Shown here: one piece after another, positions 1-9,277 of the stretch
Position numbering within the stretch: position 1 is the stretch's first letter
Layout: every line of letters begins with the position of its first letter
Assembly: GCA_048498555.1 (NCBI GenBank)
Contig: JBEHXT010000002.1
Location: 310,001-374,000 of the forward strand
Source of the DNA: Danxiaibacter sp048498555
GTDB taxonomy: Bacteria; Bacteroidota; Bacteroidia; Chitinophagales; Chitinophagaceae
Reading direction: 5' to 3'
Length of the DNA: 64,000 nt
Position numbers and translations under genes: made by a program
The notes under the pieces: generated by a model
Told to the model about the DNA's origin: nothing
Database searches by the model: none
Seen by the model: the letters and a program-made list of their open reading frames with translations, nothing else

Positions 1-1
1 C

Positions 2-613
2 TTAAAAGAAAAGTTCCAGGTGCGCAAATCCGACATTTGGAATACAGAGGTGGTATTCAATAAGGGAGAATGGATAAAGATCAAAGCGCCAAGCGGAACC
101 GGTAAAACAACCTTGATTCATTCATTGTATAAGCTGCGCATGGATTATGAAGGCAGTGTGCTGTACGATGCAAAAGACATCCGGGATATAGAGGAAGATG
201 CATTGGCAGTTGTGCGCCAGCAAAACATAAGTATCATTTTTCAGGATTTACGTTTGTTTGCAAATCTTACAGCAAGAGAAAATATAGAATTAAACCGCGT
301 GCTACAGGCTCCTTATTATGAAAGCACAATGATTGACCAAATGGCGGAAACGCTTCAGATCACGCACATTCTACATCAACGAACAGGATTATGCAGTTAT
401 GGAGAACAGCAGCGTATAGCCATAGTACGGGCGCTAATGCAACCTTTCGACTGGCTTTTTATGGATGAACCATTCAGCCATCTTGATATGGACAATTCGA
501 ACAAAGCTGCCCGGTTAATAGCAGAGGAATGCAAAAAAAGAAATGCCGGCTTCATTTTGACAGACCTTGATGATGACGCGCATTTTAACTACACACGGAA
601 CCTAATGTTGTAA
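2..613 (+). CDS. ABC transporter ATP-binding protein, 5' end outside window
   Basis: This is the nucleotide-binding subunit of an ABC exporter, which hydrolyses ATP on the cytoplasmic face. The reading frame is open from base 2, so the true start lies upstream; the GTG at 20 is an internal codon. The Walker A motif is APSGTGKTT, Walker B is WLFMDEP, and the helical region carries FQDLRLF (Q-loop). The signature loop reads CSYGEQQR instead of the usual LSGGQ-QR, so the canonical serine-glycine pair is altered while the QQR-xAxxRAL tail is kept. The permease gene follows 27 bp later on the same strand, so the two form an operon of the LolD/MacB-like class. The substrate cannot be told from sequence. 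Confidence 0.85.
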   Translation, partial: LKEKFQVRKSDIWNTEVVFNKGEWIKIKAPSGTGKTTLIHSLYKLRMDYEGSVLYDAKDIRDIEEDALAVVRQQNISIIFQDLRLFANLTARENIELNRVLQAPYYESTMIDQMAETLQITHILHQRTGLCSYGEQQRIAIVRALMQPFDWLFMDEPFSHLDMDNSNKAARLIAEECKKRNAGFILTDLDDDAHFNYTRNLML

Positions 614-640
614 TCCTTAATCCCTGTACAATTGAATACT

Positions 641-1825
641 ATGAGCCTTTCACTTCTTTTAAAAAAACTGATTAAAACGAGCGCGGGCAGAAGCCGATTT
701 ATTCTTGCCATTTTGGGTTTATCTATCGCGTTGTTTCTGATACTTTCAGCTGTGCAGATCCAGGCTAATTATGACGACTTGCTTCATAACAAAACAAACC
801 AGGATAGTATTGCTAATTTCCTTGTGATCAATAAGGCCGTTACTTCACAAAATATTGGGCAAACCACACTAACCGAAGAGCAGATCAATGATGTAAAAAA
901 ACAGCCATTTGTTGAATCACTGGGTATCCTTACCGCAAGCCGCTTTAAGGTCTCAGCACAGGGTGCCACCAATCGGTTGCCGTTTTACACAGACCTGTTT
1001 TTTGAAAGTGTGCCAGACGCCTTTCTGGATGTAAACAACAAGGACTGGGAATGGAATGATCAGTCAACCTTCATCCCTATCATTATTCCCAATTCCTTTC
1101 TCGATATGTACAATTTTGGATTTGCTTCCTCACAAGGCTTGCCTAAGCTTTCGCAGGATCTTGTGAAGAATATTCCGTTACAAATAAATATTCAGTCGCC
1201 CAATGGCCCGGTTAACTATTACGCCAAGGTTGTTGGCTTTAGTGACAGGATAGCTTCAATCCTCGTTCCACAAAGTTTTATGGATTGGGCCAACAACAAA
1301 TTTGGCACAGCGCCACCTGCAAGCCCTTCAAGGATTGTTATAAGAACAAAAGACCCTGGAAGCCCTGAATTAATGAATTACCTGAAAGACCACGGCCTTA
1401 CTACCGATGCTGACAAAACCCGTTTTAGCAAGTACAGGCAGGTAGTAAATACCGTTGTAAATATTTCGGGGATCACAGGCGCAGTGATGCTACTCTTTGC
1501 CTTATTGATATTTACGTTGTTTATTCAGCTTACCATTGCATCCTGCAAAGAAGAAATTGCGTTGCTTGTAACGCTCGGAGCCGCACCCAAACAATTAAAA
1601 ACGTTTTTAATGAAGCAGTTTTTTCCTTCCAATATAATTATCGTGCTAGTTACCCTTATTGTTATTGCATTGCTGCAGGTTTGGGTAAAACACTGGTTAT
1701 CAGGAGAACACATTTTTGTTAGTACGGTAATCTCCATGGCAACAGTAGTTTCCGCTGCGCTTATTTTATTTGTACTGTGGATAGTTAATTATTTCACTAT
1801 AAGAAAATACATTAACACACATTAA
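641..1825 (+). CDS. ABC transporter permease, FtsX/MacB-like
   Basis: Membrane partner of the ATPase just upstream. The protein has one N-terminal membrane segment (about residues 20-43), a large extracytoplasmic domain (about 45-270), and three C-terminal membrane segments, the first near VMLLFALLIFTLFIQL. This is the usual four-segment FtsX-family fold of exporters that act on lipoproteins, peptides or envelope complexes. A TTG at 632 is also in frame, but the ATG at 641 gives the more typical N-terminus (MSLSLLLKK), so I chose 641. It might handle envelope or lipoprotein traffic; the cargo is unknown. Confidence 0.8.
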   Translation: MSLSLLLKKLIKTSAGRSRFILAILGLSIALFLILSAVQIQANYDDLLHNKTNQDSIANFLVINKAVTSQNIGQTTLTEEQINDVKKQPFVESLGILTASRFKVSAQGATNRLPFYTDLFFESVPDAFLDVNNKDWEWNDQSTFIPIIIPNSFLDMYNFGFASSQGLPKLSQDLVKNIPLQINIQSPNGPVNYYAKVVGFSDRIASILVPQSFMDWANNKFGTAPPASPSRIVIRTKDPGSPELMNYLKDHGLTTDADKTRFSKYRQVVNTVVNISGITGAVMLLFALLIFTLFIQLTIASCKEEIALLVTLGAAPKQLKTFLMKQFFPSNIIIVLVTLIVIALLQVWVKHWLSGEHIFVSTVISMATVVSAALILFVLWIVNYFTIRKYINTH

Positions 1826-1939
1826 GCTGTAAATGCGATCGCCAGAAAGCGGCCACTGCGCCTTTTTAGGCGGTATTTGAAAAATGATTATTTTGTTTTC
1901 ACTATTTGTTGAATATTTGTGCATCAAAAAACTTACAGT

Positions 1940-2320
1940 ATGAATTTTCCACAAGATGTAAAATACACTAAAGATCACGAATGGATCAAGTTGGTTGATG
2001 GCAATATCGCCATGATTGGTATCACAGATTTCGCGCAAGGCGAATTAGGTGACATTGTTTATGTTGATATTACCACAGTTGGCCAAAGCCTGAACGCAGA
2101 AGAAGTATTTGGAACAGTTGAAGCGGTAAAAACTGTAAGTGATTTATTTTTACCTATAACAGGAAAAGTACTGGAAGTAAACGCTATTCTGGAAAAACAA
2201 CCGGAACTTGTAAATACGGATCCTTATGGCGACGGTTGGATGGTTAAAATAGAAGTGGCCAATCCTGCTGATCTTGATGCTTTAATGAGCGCTGAGGATT
2301 ACGAAAAACTGGTAGCATAA
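1940..2320 (+). CDS. gcvH: Glycine cleavage system H protein
   Basis: Lipoylated carrier of the glycine cleavage complex, which shuttles the aminomethyl group between the P and T proteins and is reoxidised by the L protein. The 126-residue length is normal. The lipoyl-lysine motif is VEAVKTVSD, with Lys64 as the modified residue. A GTG at 1919 is in frame, but family members begin with a short lead to KYTKDHEWIK, which fits the ATG at 1940. The other gcv genes are not next to it, which is common in Bacteroidota. A strong terminator follows directly, so it is probably transcribed alone. Confidence 0.96.
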   Translation: MNFPQDVKYTKDHEWIKLVDGNIAMIGITDFAQGELGDIVYVDITTVGQSLNAEEVFGTVEAVKTVSDLFLPITGKVLEVNAILEKQPELVNTDPYGDGWMVKIEVANPADLDALMSAEDYEKLVA

Positions 2321-2342
2321 ATAATTCGGTCAGATTATACTA

Positions 2343-2378
2343 AAAAACGGCATTGAAGGTTTCATCAATGCCGTTTTT
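2343..2378 (+). terminator. Rho-independent terminator after gcvH
   Basis: A perfect 14-bp stem (2343-2356 against 2365-2378) with an 8-nt loop ends in five T. It lies 22 bp past the gcvH stop. The A-rich left arm would let it work in both directions. Confidence 0.85.
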
Positions 2379-2429
2379 CATAATAAAACATCCTGCTGAT
2401 TTACAGTTTCCTCCACAAAAACATTCAAG

Positions 2430-2813
2430 TTGAAAACAAGACTTTTTTTCTTCCTTCCAGCGGTGTTGTGGTTTGCATTCTCGCTTATTTTATTGATAAT
2501 ACCCGGGAACGACCTCCCTCCGGCACCTTTTCTTGCGACGATTCATTTTGACAAAATCGTACACATTACGCTATTTGGCGTGCTTGTATACCTTTTTTGC
2601 GTTCCACTTAAAAGCCACGTAAATTTCACCTCTTTGTGCTTTAAAATAGCTATCTGGGGGTGGGTATATGGTATAGCAATGGAGTTTGTTCAAAAATATT
2701 GGGTACCGAACCGTTCGTTTGATGTTACAGACATTATTGCTGATGGAATAGGTTGTTTTGCGGCCTATCTGTTTTTAAAAAGAAGAGCAAGGGCGAAGGC
2801 AAAAGTTAGCTAA
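2430..2813 (+). CDS. VanZ-like family membrane protein
   Basis: A 127-residue protein with four hydrophobic segments and the VanZ-like layout: an early LPPAP-containing loop, the HFDKIVHITLFGVL stretch, and the late PNRSFDVTDIIADGIG motif. In family members the Asp and Asn residues of this last motif are conserved. VanZ gives low-level teicoplanin resistance in enterococci, but the role of the short chromosomal versions is not settled. No ATG is available; the TTG at 2430 is the only plausible start before the first membrane segment. It runs towards the cbb3 locus and converges with it. Confidence 0.8.
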   Translation: MKTRLFFFLPAVLWFAFSLILLIIPGNDLPPAPFLATIHFDKIVHITLFGVLVYLFCVPLKSHVNFTSLCFKIAIWGWVYGIAMEFVQKYWVPNRSFDVTDIIADGIGCFAAYLFLKRRARAKAKVS

Positions 2814-2822
2814 AAAAAGTAA

Positions 2823-2842
2823 GCCCCTGTGGAAACAGGGGC
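2823..2842. terminator. Hairpin between convergent VanZ-like gene and cbb3 operon
   Basis: Stem of 8 bp, rich in GC (gcccctgt against acaggggc), with a GGAA loop. On the minus strand it is followed a few bases later by seven T, so it best serves transcripts coming from the cco operon; on the plus strand there is no T-run. Confidence 0.55.
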
Positions 2843-3047
2843 CGCAACCAAAACTAACTGCTTATGAGAAAATTGACTACTTGCTTATTTATATTTTACA
2901 AACCAGATGCCAGATTGTTTACTTGTAAGTTAAGATTTTTTTCGACATAAACCAAACTCACTTTTTCATTCTTTTTTATCTCTCTCTGCCATCCGTATTA
3001 CTGAGATACAAAGATGCTATAAAAGTTTAATAAGAAAATGTTAAGTG

Positions 3048-3755
3048 TCAATGGCACTCGATAACTTTCGCCGATGAATTGTCAAAAAAGGGACTTACGT
3101 AAGGTATGTTCAAATTCATTCCTCTGAGAATCAATAAAATACCGACGATCGCAATGCCATAGGGTAACATTTTCTTAATCGCGTTCCGGGTTGTTAAATT
3201 TATGAAAGCACCAAAATAAGAAATTGCAAACATAGCAGGAAGTGTCCCTGCGCCATACGCTGACATGAACACAATGCCATTTTGCAGAGAGCCAGCAGCC
3301 ATGGCAGCAGTAAGAGCTAGGTAAACCAACCCACACGGTAAAAAGCCATTCGCCAGCCCAATAGTGTACATGCTTAAAAGGCTCTTTCTTTTCAACTGAG
3401 CGGCTACTATTTTTTGCAGCCTTACCTTGCTTCTTTCTATGAAACCTATGCGGATAATTTTCCGTTGCAATACATTTCCAACCAAAATTACAAGAACCAT
3501 AACCCCGGCTATAATAGAAAATACCTGTTGATAACCAGCTATAAATATCTGTCTACCAAAAAGTCCGACGATTAATCCCAACAAGCTATAGGTTGTAATT
3601 CGCCCCAAATTGTACAATATAATTCCAATCACTCGTTGTTGTTGTGGCAATAATTGCACAGGCAATGCAAATGCAATCGGGCCGCACATCCCAACGCAGT
3701 GGAAGCTACTTATAGCTCCAAGTGCAAGTCCCGAAAAAATAATTGCCCAACTCAT
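3048..3755 (-). CDS. Sulfite exporter TauE/SafE family protein (SafE/UreH-like)
   Basis: A polytopic membrane protein of 235 residues. The N-terminus carries the pair of motifs FHCVGMCGP and, about 130 residues on, GFLPCGLVY, which are typical of the DsbD-like UreH/SafE group found at the end of cco operons; in other bacteria such proteins (CcoS-adjacent, or CopA-supporting) are linked with copper or haem delivery to cbb3 oxidase. Its start overlaps the fixH stop by one base (TGATG), so the genes are translationally coupled. The role in oxidase assembly is inferred from position, not shown by sequence. Confidence 0.85.
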   Translation of the reverse strand: MSWAIIFSGLALGAISSFHCVGMCGPIAFALPVQLLPQQQRVIGIILYNLGRITTYSLLGLIVGLFGRQIFIAGYQQVFSIIAGVMVLVILVGNVLQRKIIRIGFIERSKVRLQKIVAAQLKRKSLLSMYTIGLANGFLPCGLVYLALTAAMAAGSLQNGIVFMSAYGAGTLPAMFAISYFGAFINLTTRNAIKKMLPYGIAIVGILLILRGMNLNIPYVSPFFDNSSAKVIECH

Positions 3756-4189
3756 CAGTTCACTTTAAATTCTTTTTCTGTATAGTATTTCTTATCGCCG
3801 GTTTCCCAACTCAGCTTTAATTGGTATTCCTGTTTTAACAGAAGCTTTTTATCAATTACGCATGTTCCATCGTCATTAACTGAGAGTGCCATCTTTCTGT
3901 CGCGCTCGGCATTTGTTTTACAATAGAACCATGCGTCAGCCTTAACCTTATAGCCTTTCACTTCTGCGGGAAAAGCAATAACCACCTGCTGATCATTTTC
4001 GCTAACACTAACCTCTCCTACCTCGGAAGCGTTCTTTATTCCGTCTATCTTATCCTGGTATCGCAGTTCATCTTTGTAGTAATCCTTGCTCACAAGGTCA
4101 AATTTCACGTTCATGCATTTGTATACAAGTACTCCCATACCAATGGCGAATACCCCAAATACGATTAGCAATTTATTTCCCCAATTCAT
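3755..4189 (-). CDS. FixH/CcoH family cbb3 oxidase assembly protein
   Basis: A 144-residue protein with one N-terminal membrane anchor (KLLIVFGVFAIGMGVLVYKC) and a periplasmic domain containing the family hallmark DLVSKDYYKDEL. CcoH/FixH proteins stay bound to the cbb3 complex and are needed for its assembly or stability. It lies between ccoG and the SafE-like gene, 27 bp downstream of ccoG, in the standard order of Bacteroidota cco operons. Confidence 0.88.
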   Translation of the reverse strand: MNWGNKLLIVFGVFAIGMGVLVYKCMNVKFDLVSKDYYKDELRYQDKIDGIKNASEVGEVSVSENDQQVVIAFPAEVKGYKVKADAWFYCKTNAERDRKMALSVNDDGTCVIDKKLLLKQEYQLKLSWETGDKKYYTEKEFKVN

Positions 4190-4216
4190 AACCCTTATTT
4201 TTTGTGCGTGAATAAA

Positions 4217-5635
4217 TTATTCACCCACCGGTCCAAGAAATATTGTTTTAGCTTCAGCGATTCTTTTGTTCCCTTCGTATAACCCGAGCTTTATCTCGGT
4301 TTTCTTTTTCGCAATACTTTTTTTATCCATCACGATAAAGAATGTACCATTGCCCTGACCATCTTTCTGCACGTCAATAAAAGGCTTACCTATTATTTGT
4401 ATGGCGCCGCCGGTTGTTTCATCTTTAATTATCAACCGCATATCATGGGCGGTTTTGTTCTCCATTTTGATATTGTATAAGTTGGAGATACTATCAACGC
4501 CACGTTCCTGGAAAAGCATACCGGGTGTGCGGATAACGGTAGCCGATACATCTTTTCTTGTAATCAACAACAATGATAAGCCAGCCATCACAACCAGGCA
4601 TAGCCCGGTGTACAACTTCATCCTGGTAGTATATCTGAGGGGCTCATTGTTCTCAATTGAATTCTCGGACGCGTATCTTATCAATCCCTTTGGCTTATGT
4701 ATTTTATCCATAACAGCATCGCAAGCATCGATACAGGCTGTGCAGCCCACACATTCCATTTGTACGCCATTACGAATATCTATACCTGTAGGGCAAACCC
4801 TTACGCACTGAAAACAATCTATACAATCGCCTAAGGGCTCTTCATGCTTTTTCTTAAAGTTTCCTCTTGGCTCGCCGCGCTTATAATCATAAGCTACTGT
4901 CATGGAGTTTTTGTCAACAAGCACGCTTTGAAGCCGACCATAAGGACAAACCACGGTACAAACCTGCTCGCGGAAAAAAGCGTATACCCCATAAAATACA
5001 CCCGTAAAAAGAAGTAATGAAGACAATCCACCAAGATGATCAAAAACCGGCTCTGTAATAACCTTCCACAGTTCTTTTATGCCGATAATGTAAGACAGAA
5101 AAAAGTTGGCGATAACGAATGACAGAAGGAAAAAAGCTACATGTTTGGCTGTAACTTTTACTATTTTGGAGGTTGTCCATGGTGAAGCCTTTAGCCTTCT
5201 TTGTTCGTTTGCATTTCCAATGATCAGGTATTCCACCTTCCTGAACAACATTTCCATGAAAATGGTTTGCGGGCATGCCCATCCGCAAAATAACCGGCCA
5301 AACGCAGCAGTAAAAAGAACAATGAAGAAAATGAACGTTACCATACCCAGGCCGAATATGAAAAAATCCTGCGGCCAGAATACTTTCCCGAATAAAATGA
5401 ATTTTGCCTCGGGTATATTAAACTGAAATAAAGGCCTGCCATTTATGTGTATAAACGGCAAGCCAAAAAACATTAAAAAATAAAAATAACTGAGAACACT
5501 GCGGATCTTGTAAAATTTACCCACAGGTTTCTGTGCAAATACCCAGTTGCGTTTTCCTTTTTCATCAACGGTTGCAATCCTGTCTCTAAACGCTTGATGC
5601 TCTTCTAATTCGTTTTGGTCAACAACATTACTCAT
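4217..5635 (-). CDS. ccoG: Cytochrome c oxidase accessory protein CcoG
   Basis: Membrane-bound iron-sulfur protein of 472 residues, needed for cbb3 maturation; CcoG of other bacteria reduces Cu(II) for delivery to the binuclear centre. Five or so hydrophobic segments are visible, the motif FCGWACPQ (polyferredoxin-like, NapH/CcoG family) lies near residue 118, and two ferredoxin clusters follow: CIDCFQCVRVCP and CVGCTACIDACD, both complete CxxCxxCxxxC sets. The last 130 residues form the periplasmic Ig-like CcoG domain. It starts 2 bp after the ccoP stop. Confidence 0.95.
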   Translation of the reverse strand: MSNVVDQNELEEHQAFRDRIATVDEKGKRNWVFAQKPVGKFYKIRSVLSYFYFLMFFGLPFIHINGRPLFQFNIPEAKFILFGKVFWPQDFFIFGLGMVTFIFFIVLFTAAFGRLFCGWACPQTIFMEMLFRKVEYLIIGNANEQRRLKASPWTTSKIVKVTAKHVAFFLLSFVIANFFLSYIIGIKELWKVITEPVFDHLGGLSSLLLFTGVFYGVYAFFREQVCTVVCPYGRLQSVLVDKNSMTVAYDYKRGEPRGNFKKKHEEPLGDCIDCFQCVRVCPTGIDIRNGVQMECVGCTACIDACDAVMDKIHKPKGLIRYASENSIENNEPLRYTTRMKLYTGLCLVVMAGLSLLLITRKDVSATVIRTPGMLFQERGVDSISNLYNIKMENKTAHDMRLIIKDETTGGAIQIIGKPFIDVQKDGQGNGTFFIVMDKKSIAKKKTEIKLGLYEGNKRIAEAKTIFLGPVGE

Positions 5636-5637
5636 AA

Positions 5638-6825
5638 CTATTTTATTGCGGCAACACCTTTAACCTCTTGTTTGCCCGTAGAGTCTGCAATTGGGGCGCT
5701 TCCATTGTCATCTTTGTATATCTCGCCCTGAGGTTCTTTAGGGGTTGCGGGTTTGGTGCCGTGCAGCGATTTAATATAGCTGGATAGCTGGGCAATTTGC
5801 ACCGGCGAAAAATCATCTTTCCAGCTCTTCATACCTTTTTCGGGTACACCATATTTAATGGTTTTAAAAACGTCTTTTATATTACCGCCATGCAACCAAT
5901 AGTCGTCTGTCAGGTTAGGGCCCACTACACCGCCACCGTCAGCTCCGTGACAAGGAGCGCAATTGGTTGTAAAGGTTTTTTTACCCGCTTCAATACCAGA
6001 TGCATCCAGCATGGTTACAGTATTTTCATCAACATTACCAGCAGACTTTTTCAGGTATGCTTCTTTCTCAACTTCAGCCTTTTGAACTTCTATTGTATAT
6101 TCCTCAATGCTTGACGGAGCTGAGTGAGATACGTGATATCGCCATAAATAAATGACTGAAACGATAATTGTAAGATAAAACCCGTAAATCCACCAGGGCG
6201 GCAGACGGTTATCGAGTTCCCGTATTCCGTCGTAGCTATGTTCAAGGTCGAGAGAAGCTTCTTCCTTTATGGATTTGAAATTGTTCATCTTTATCCATAT
6301 TCTTTTCCATAAAGGATCTTTTTCAACCGCCACGGCTTCTTCTACCACAACTTTATCTTTCGCCAATAAAGAACGAAGGTTCAGCAGTAAGCCTAATATA
6401 ATAATAATCTCTACAAATACTGTTGCGACAAGCGCATACAGTGACATATCTGACAGGGCAACGGGTGGCTTAATAGCTTCGGTCGCAACGCTTGTACTAT
6501 CCTGGGCCATCAGAGGAGCAGCAACAAAGCACAGCGCAAGAATTACCAACGTTTTGCCTACTACAGCATTGTTTTTCCTATAGCGTTCGGCATATGTTTT
6601 TGCTGTACTTATGATTATTCCTGCCAGTATACAGATAATTACTAACAAAGCAACAATAACAGAAAGAAAGACGAGTGCAATTGGGTTGCTTACGTCAGAA
6701 GGCTTTCTGGGGCCTTCTGCGAGTGCAGCCAACGGGAGGCAAAGCACGAAAAGAGAACATAGCCTTGCGATTATTTTTTTATTGGGAGTATAACATTTTG
6801 TAGTCATAAATATTTTTTTAAGCAT
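5638..6825 (-). CDS. ccoP: cbb3 oxidase subunit CcoP-like, single haem c
   Basis: Electron-entry subunit of cbb3 oxidase. The 395-residue chain has an N-terminal extension with three hydrophobic segments (about residues 18-37, 50-75 and 90-107, the second and third flanking a charged loop), another segment near 128-150, then the FixP/CcoP N-terminal domain (RLPPWWIYGFYL, about 205-235) and one cytochrome c domain. Only one haem site is present, CAPCH, with the sixth-ligand Met in EKGMKSW. Classical proteobacterial CcoP has two haems; the one-haem form with a long N-terminus is usual in Bacteroidota. ATG alternatives at 6825 and 6807 cannot be separated. Confidence 0.9.
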   Translation of the reverse strand: MLKKIFMTTKCYTPNKKIIARLCSLFVLCLPLAALAEGPRKPSDVSNPIALVFLSVIVALLVIICILAGIIISTAKTYAERYRKNNAVVGKTLVILALCFVAAPLMAQDSTSVATEAIKPPVALSDMSLYALVATVFVEIIIILGLLLNLRSLLAKDKVVVEEAVAVEKDPLWKRIWIKMNNFKSIKEEASLDLEHSYDGIRELDNRLPPWWIYGFYLTIIVSVIYLWRYHVSHSAPSSIEEYTIEVQKAEVEKEAYLKKSAGNVDENTVTMLDASGIEAGKKTFTTNCAPCHGADGGGVVGPNLTDDYWLHGGNIKDVFKTIKYGVPEKGMKSWKDDFSPVQIAQLSSYIKSLHGTKPATPKEPQGEIYKDDNGSAPIADSTGKQEVKGVAAIK

Positions 6826-6832
6826 CGTAACC

Positions 6833-6994
6833 TTAATCTTCCAAAGGAATGTTTCGTAAGTAATTGATCATTTTTTTATCGGCTTTCCATGCCCAAATTG
6901 CCATGATGATGAAGATGGAAAAAAAGATGATGAAAGCCGCCATCGCATAAATATCAACACCAGTGATTTTTTCCAGGTAATTAATGAATTTCAT
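6833..6994 (-). CDS. CcoQ-like small membrane protein
   Basis: A 53-residue reading frame in the gap between ccoP and ccoNO. It begins MKFINYLEKITGVD, has one membrane helix (about residues 16-36, rich in Phe and Ile), and ends with a basic then acidic tail (KADKKMINYLRNIPLED). CcoQ is a single-span subunit that stabilises the CcoP-CcoNO core and sits between ccoO and ccoP, exactly this position. Sequence conservation in CcoQ is low, so the call relies on size, topology and place. Its stop is 7 bp before the ccoP ATG. Confidence 0.8.
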   Translation of the reverse strand: MKFINYLEKITGVDIYAMAAFIIFFSIFIIMAIWAWKADKKMINYLRNIPLED

Positions 6995-7061
6995 TTTTAA
7001 AAATTGAGATGTTGTTTAATCGTTTCTTTAATTGAAATAGAACTACTTTTTCAATAAAGAA

Positions 7062-9233
7062 TCATTTCAATTCCGCAACCTGTTTGTGTTCGCCCTTGAT
7101 GTCTGTACCTACACGTTGCAAATAAGCAATCAGCGCCACAATCTCTTTTTTATCAATATTCTTAAGATCGATTTCATCACTTACTGCTGCCAGTTTTTTG
7201 ATCTGTTCGTCGTTTTGTAATCTTCCTGCTATTTGTTTGGCCTGTTTGTTCAGATCCTTATTTGCTACTTCATCATATCCTTTTTCGTAAGGCACGCCCA
7301 GCGTTTGCATCGCTCTGATCTTTGCGGGAGTAATTTCTGTATCCAGGTCATTTTTAAACAGCCACGGATAATTAGGCATGATTGAACCCGGGCTCATGCT
7401 TCTTGGGTCAAGCATGTGATTGTAATGCCAGCTATCAGGATATTTGCCACCTTCCCTTGCGAGGTCTGGCCCGGTTCTTTTGCTTCCCCATTGGAATGGA
7501 TGGTCATAAACAAATTCGCCTGCTTTGCTGTATTCGCCGTATCTCGCAACTTCATCCCTGAATGGGCGGATCATTTGAGAGTGGCAGGTGTAACAGCCTT
7601 CTCTCACATAAATATCGCGTCCCTGTAGCTCCAGCGGAGTATAAGGCTTCACTGAAGCAATTGTAGGAACATTGCTTTTCACCAGGAAGGTTGGCACCAA
7701 TTCCAGCACGCCACCAATTGCAACCGCAACCAGACTAAACACCAGCATTTGAACGGGCCTTTTTTCAATCCATCTGTGCCAGTGTTCTTTGCCATGTACT
7801 TCGGCAACTTTTGCCAGCGGTGCAGCTTCTGCTTCTTCATTTGCCACCAGCTTGCCTGAAGCCACGGTCTTCCACAGATTGTATACCATTACAAACACAC
7901 CGGCCAGGTACAGGGCACCACCAGCACTACGGGTGATATACATCGGAATTATGTTCGTAACAGTTTCAAGGAACTGGAATTTAAGTGTTCCATCATCCGT
8001 AAAAGTCTTCCACATCATTGCCTGCGTAAACCCGGCCCAATATAAAGGAACTGCATACAGCACAATACCTATAGTTCCTATCCAGAAATGCGTAGAGGCT
8101 AATTTTTTAGAATACAGTTGAGTATTAAATATTTTAGGAATAATCCAGTACAAAACACTAAAAGTGAGGAACCCGTTCCAACCCAGTGCACCTACGTGCA
8201 CGTGAGCTATCGTCCAGTCTGTAAAGTGCGAAATCGCGTTTACACTTTTAAGGCTAAGCAATGGCCCTTCAAATGTGGCCATACCATAACAGGTAATAGC
8301 TACTACCATAAATTTCAAAACAGGGTCTTCCCTTACTTTATCCCATGCGCCTCTTAAAGTAAACAGGCCATTCAACATACCTCCCCAGCTTGGTGCAATA
8401 AGCATAACACTGAAAACAACACCAAGACTTTGAGCCCAATCTGGTAAAGCTGTATATAGCAAATGGTGAGGGCCGGCCCATATGTAAATAAAGATGAGCG
8501 CCCAAAAATGTATGATTGAGAGCCTATAACTGTAAACGGGACGATTGGCAGCTTTTGGCAGGAAGTAATACATCAGGCCCAGATAAGGAGTTGTAAGGAA
8601 GAAGGCTACTGCATTATGTCCGTACCACCATTGCACAAGAGCATCCTGAACACCGGCATACCAGCTGTAACTCTTCAATGCAGAAAAAGGAATCTCAAAA
8701 GAGTTTACGATGTGCAACATGGCCACTGTAACCCAGGTTGCTATATAGAACCAGATGGCCACATACAAATGGCTCTCTCGTCTTTTAATAATTGTTCCAA
8801 ACATGTTAATACCAAAAACAACCCATACCAGTGTAATAGCTATATCTATCGGCCACTCCAGTTCCGCATACTCCTTTCCTGTTGTGTAACCGGCGAGAAG
8901 CGTAACTGCAGCCGCAACAATGATTAGCTGCCATCCCCAAAAATGAATCTTACTTAAAGTATCGTTGAACATGCGCGCCTTACAGAGCCTTTGAAGGGAA
9001 TAATAAACGCCCATAAAAATGCCGTTCCCAACAAATGCAAATATTACAGCATTTGTGTGTACGGGCCTCACACGCCCAAAAGTAGTTGGAGCAAGATTGA
9101 AGTTTGCACCTGGCAGATAAATTTGTATCGCCGCCAATAAACCTGCAAGCATACCCACTACACCCCAAAGTATAGTGGCATAGGCAAACATCTTTACAAT
9201 CTTGTTATCATAATAGAACTTTTCAACTTGCAT
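7062..9233 (-). CDS. ccoNO: cbb3-type cytochrome c oxidase, fused CcoN-CcoO subunit
   Basis: Catalytic core of the high-affinity terminal oxidase, which reduces oxygen at very low tension and pumps protons. Residues 1-480 are CcoN: haem ligand in RVRPVHTN, copper-B region in WWYGHNAV and GPHHLLY, haem ligands in IAHVHVGALGWN. After a linker and a membrane anchor (about 505-525), residues 530-723 are CcoO with one haem c site, CYTCHSQ, and the conserved GPDLAREGGKYPD and Met-rich MSPGSIMPNYPW motifs. The fusion of the two subunits is the normal Bacteroidota arrangement. Start chosen at the ATG giving MQVEKFYYD, as in relatives. Confidence 0.96.
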   Translation of the reverse strand: MQVEKFYYDNKIVKMFAYATILWGVVGMLAGLLAAIQIYLPGANFNLAPTTFGRVRPVHTNAVIFAFVGNGIFMGVYYSLQRLCKARMFNDTLSKIHFWGWQLIIVAAAVTLLAGYTTGKEYAELEWPIDIAITLVWVVFGINMFGTIIKRRESHLYVAIWFYIATWVTVAMLHIVNSFEIPFSALKSYSWYAGVQDALVQWWYGHNAVAFFLTTPYLGLMYYFLPKAANRPVYSYRLSIIHFWALIFIYIWAGPHHLLYTALPDWAQSLGVVFSVMLIAPSWGGMLNGLFTLRGAWDKVREDPVLKFMVVAITCYGMATFEGPLLSLKSVNAISHFTDWTIAHVHVGALGWNGFLTFSVLYWIIPKIFNTQLYSKKLASTHFWIGTIGIVLYAVPLYWAGFTQAMMWKTFTDDGTLKFQFLETVTNIIPMYITRSAGGALYLAGVFVMVYNLWKTVASGKLVANEEAEAAPLAKVAEVHGKEHWHRWIEKRPVQMLVFSLVAVAIGGVLELVPTFLVKSNVPTIASVKPYTPLELQGRDIYVREGCYTCHSQMIRPFRDEVARYGEYSKAGEFVYDHPFQWGSKRTGPDLAREGGKYPDSWHYNHMLDPRSMSPGSIMPNYPWLFKNDLDTEITPAKIRAMQTLGVPYEKGYDEVANKDLNKQAKQIAGRLQNDEQIKKLAAVSDEIDLKNIDKKEIVALIAYLQRVGTDIKGEHKQVAELK

Positions 9234-9277
9234 CGCGATTTGTGTTTGGTTGGTATTGAGAATTATAACAGAGCTTT

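Noticed and set aside
2864..2950. Short frame MRKLTTCLF... of 28 codons after the VanZ-like gene
   Set aside because: Too short, no conservation evidence, followed by AT-rich sequence; could be leader peptide but nothing supports it.
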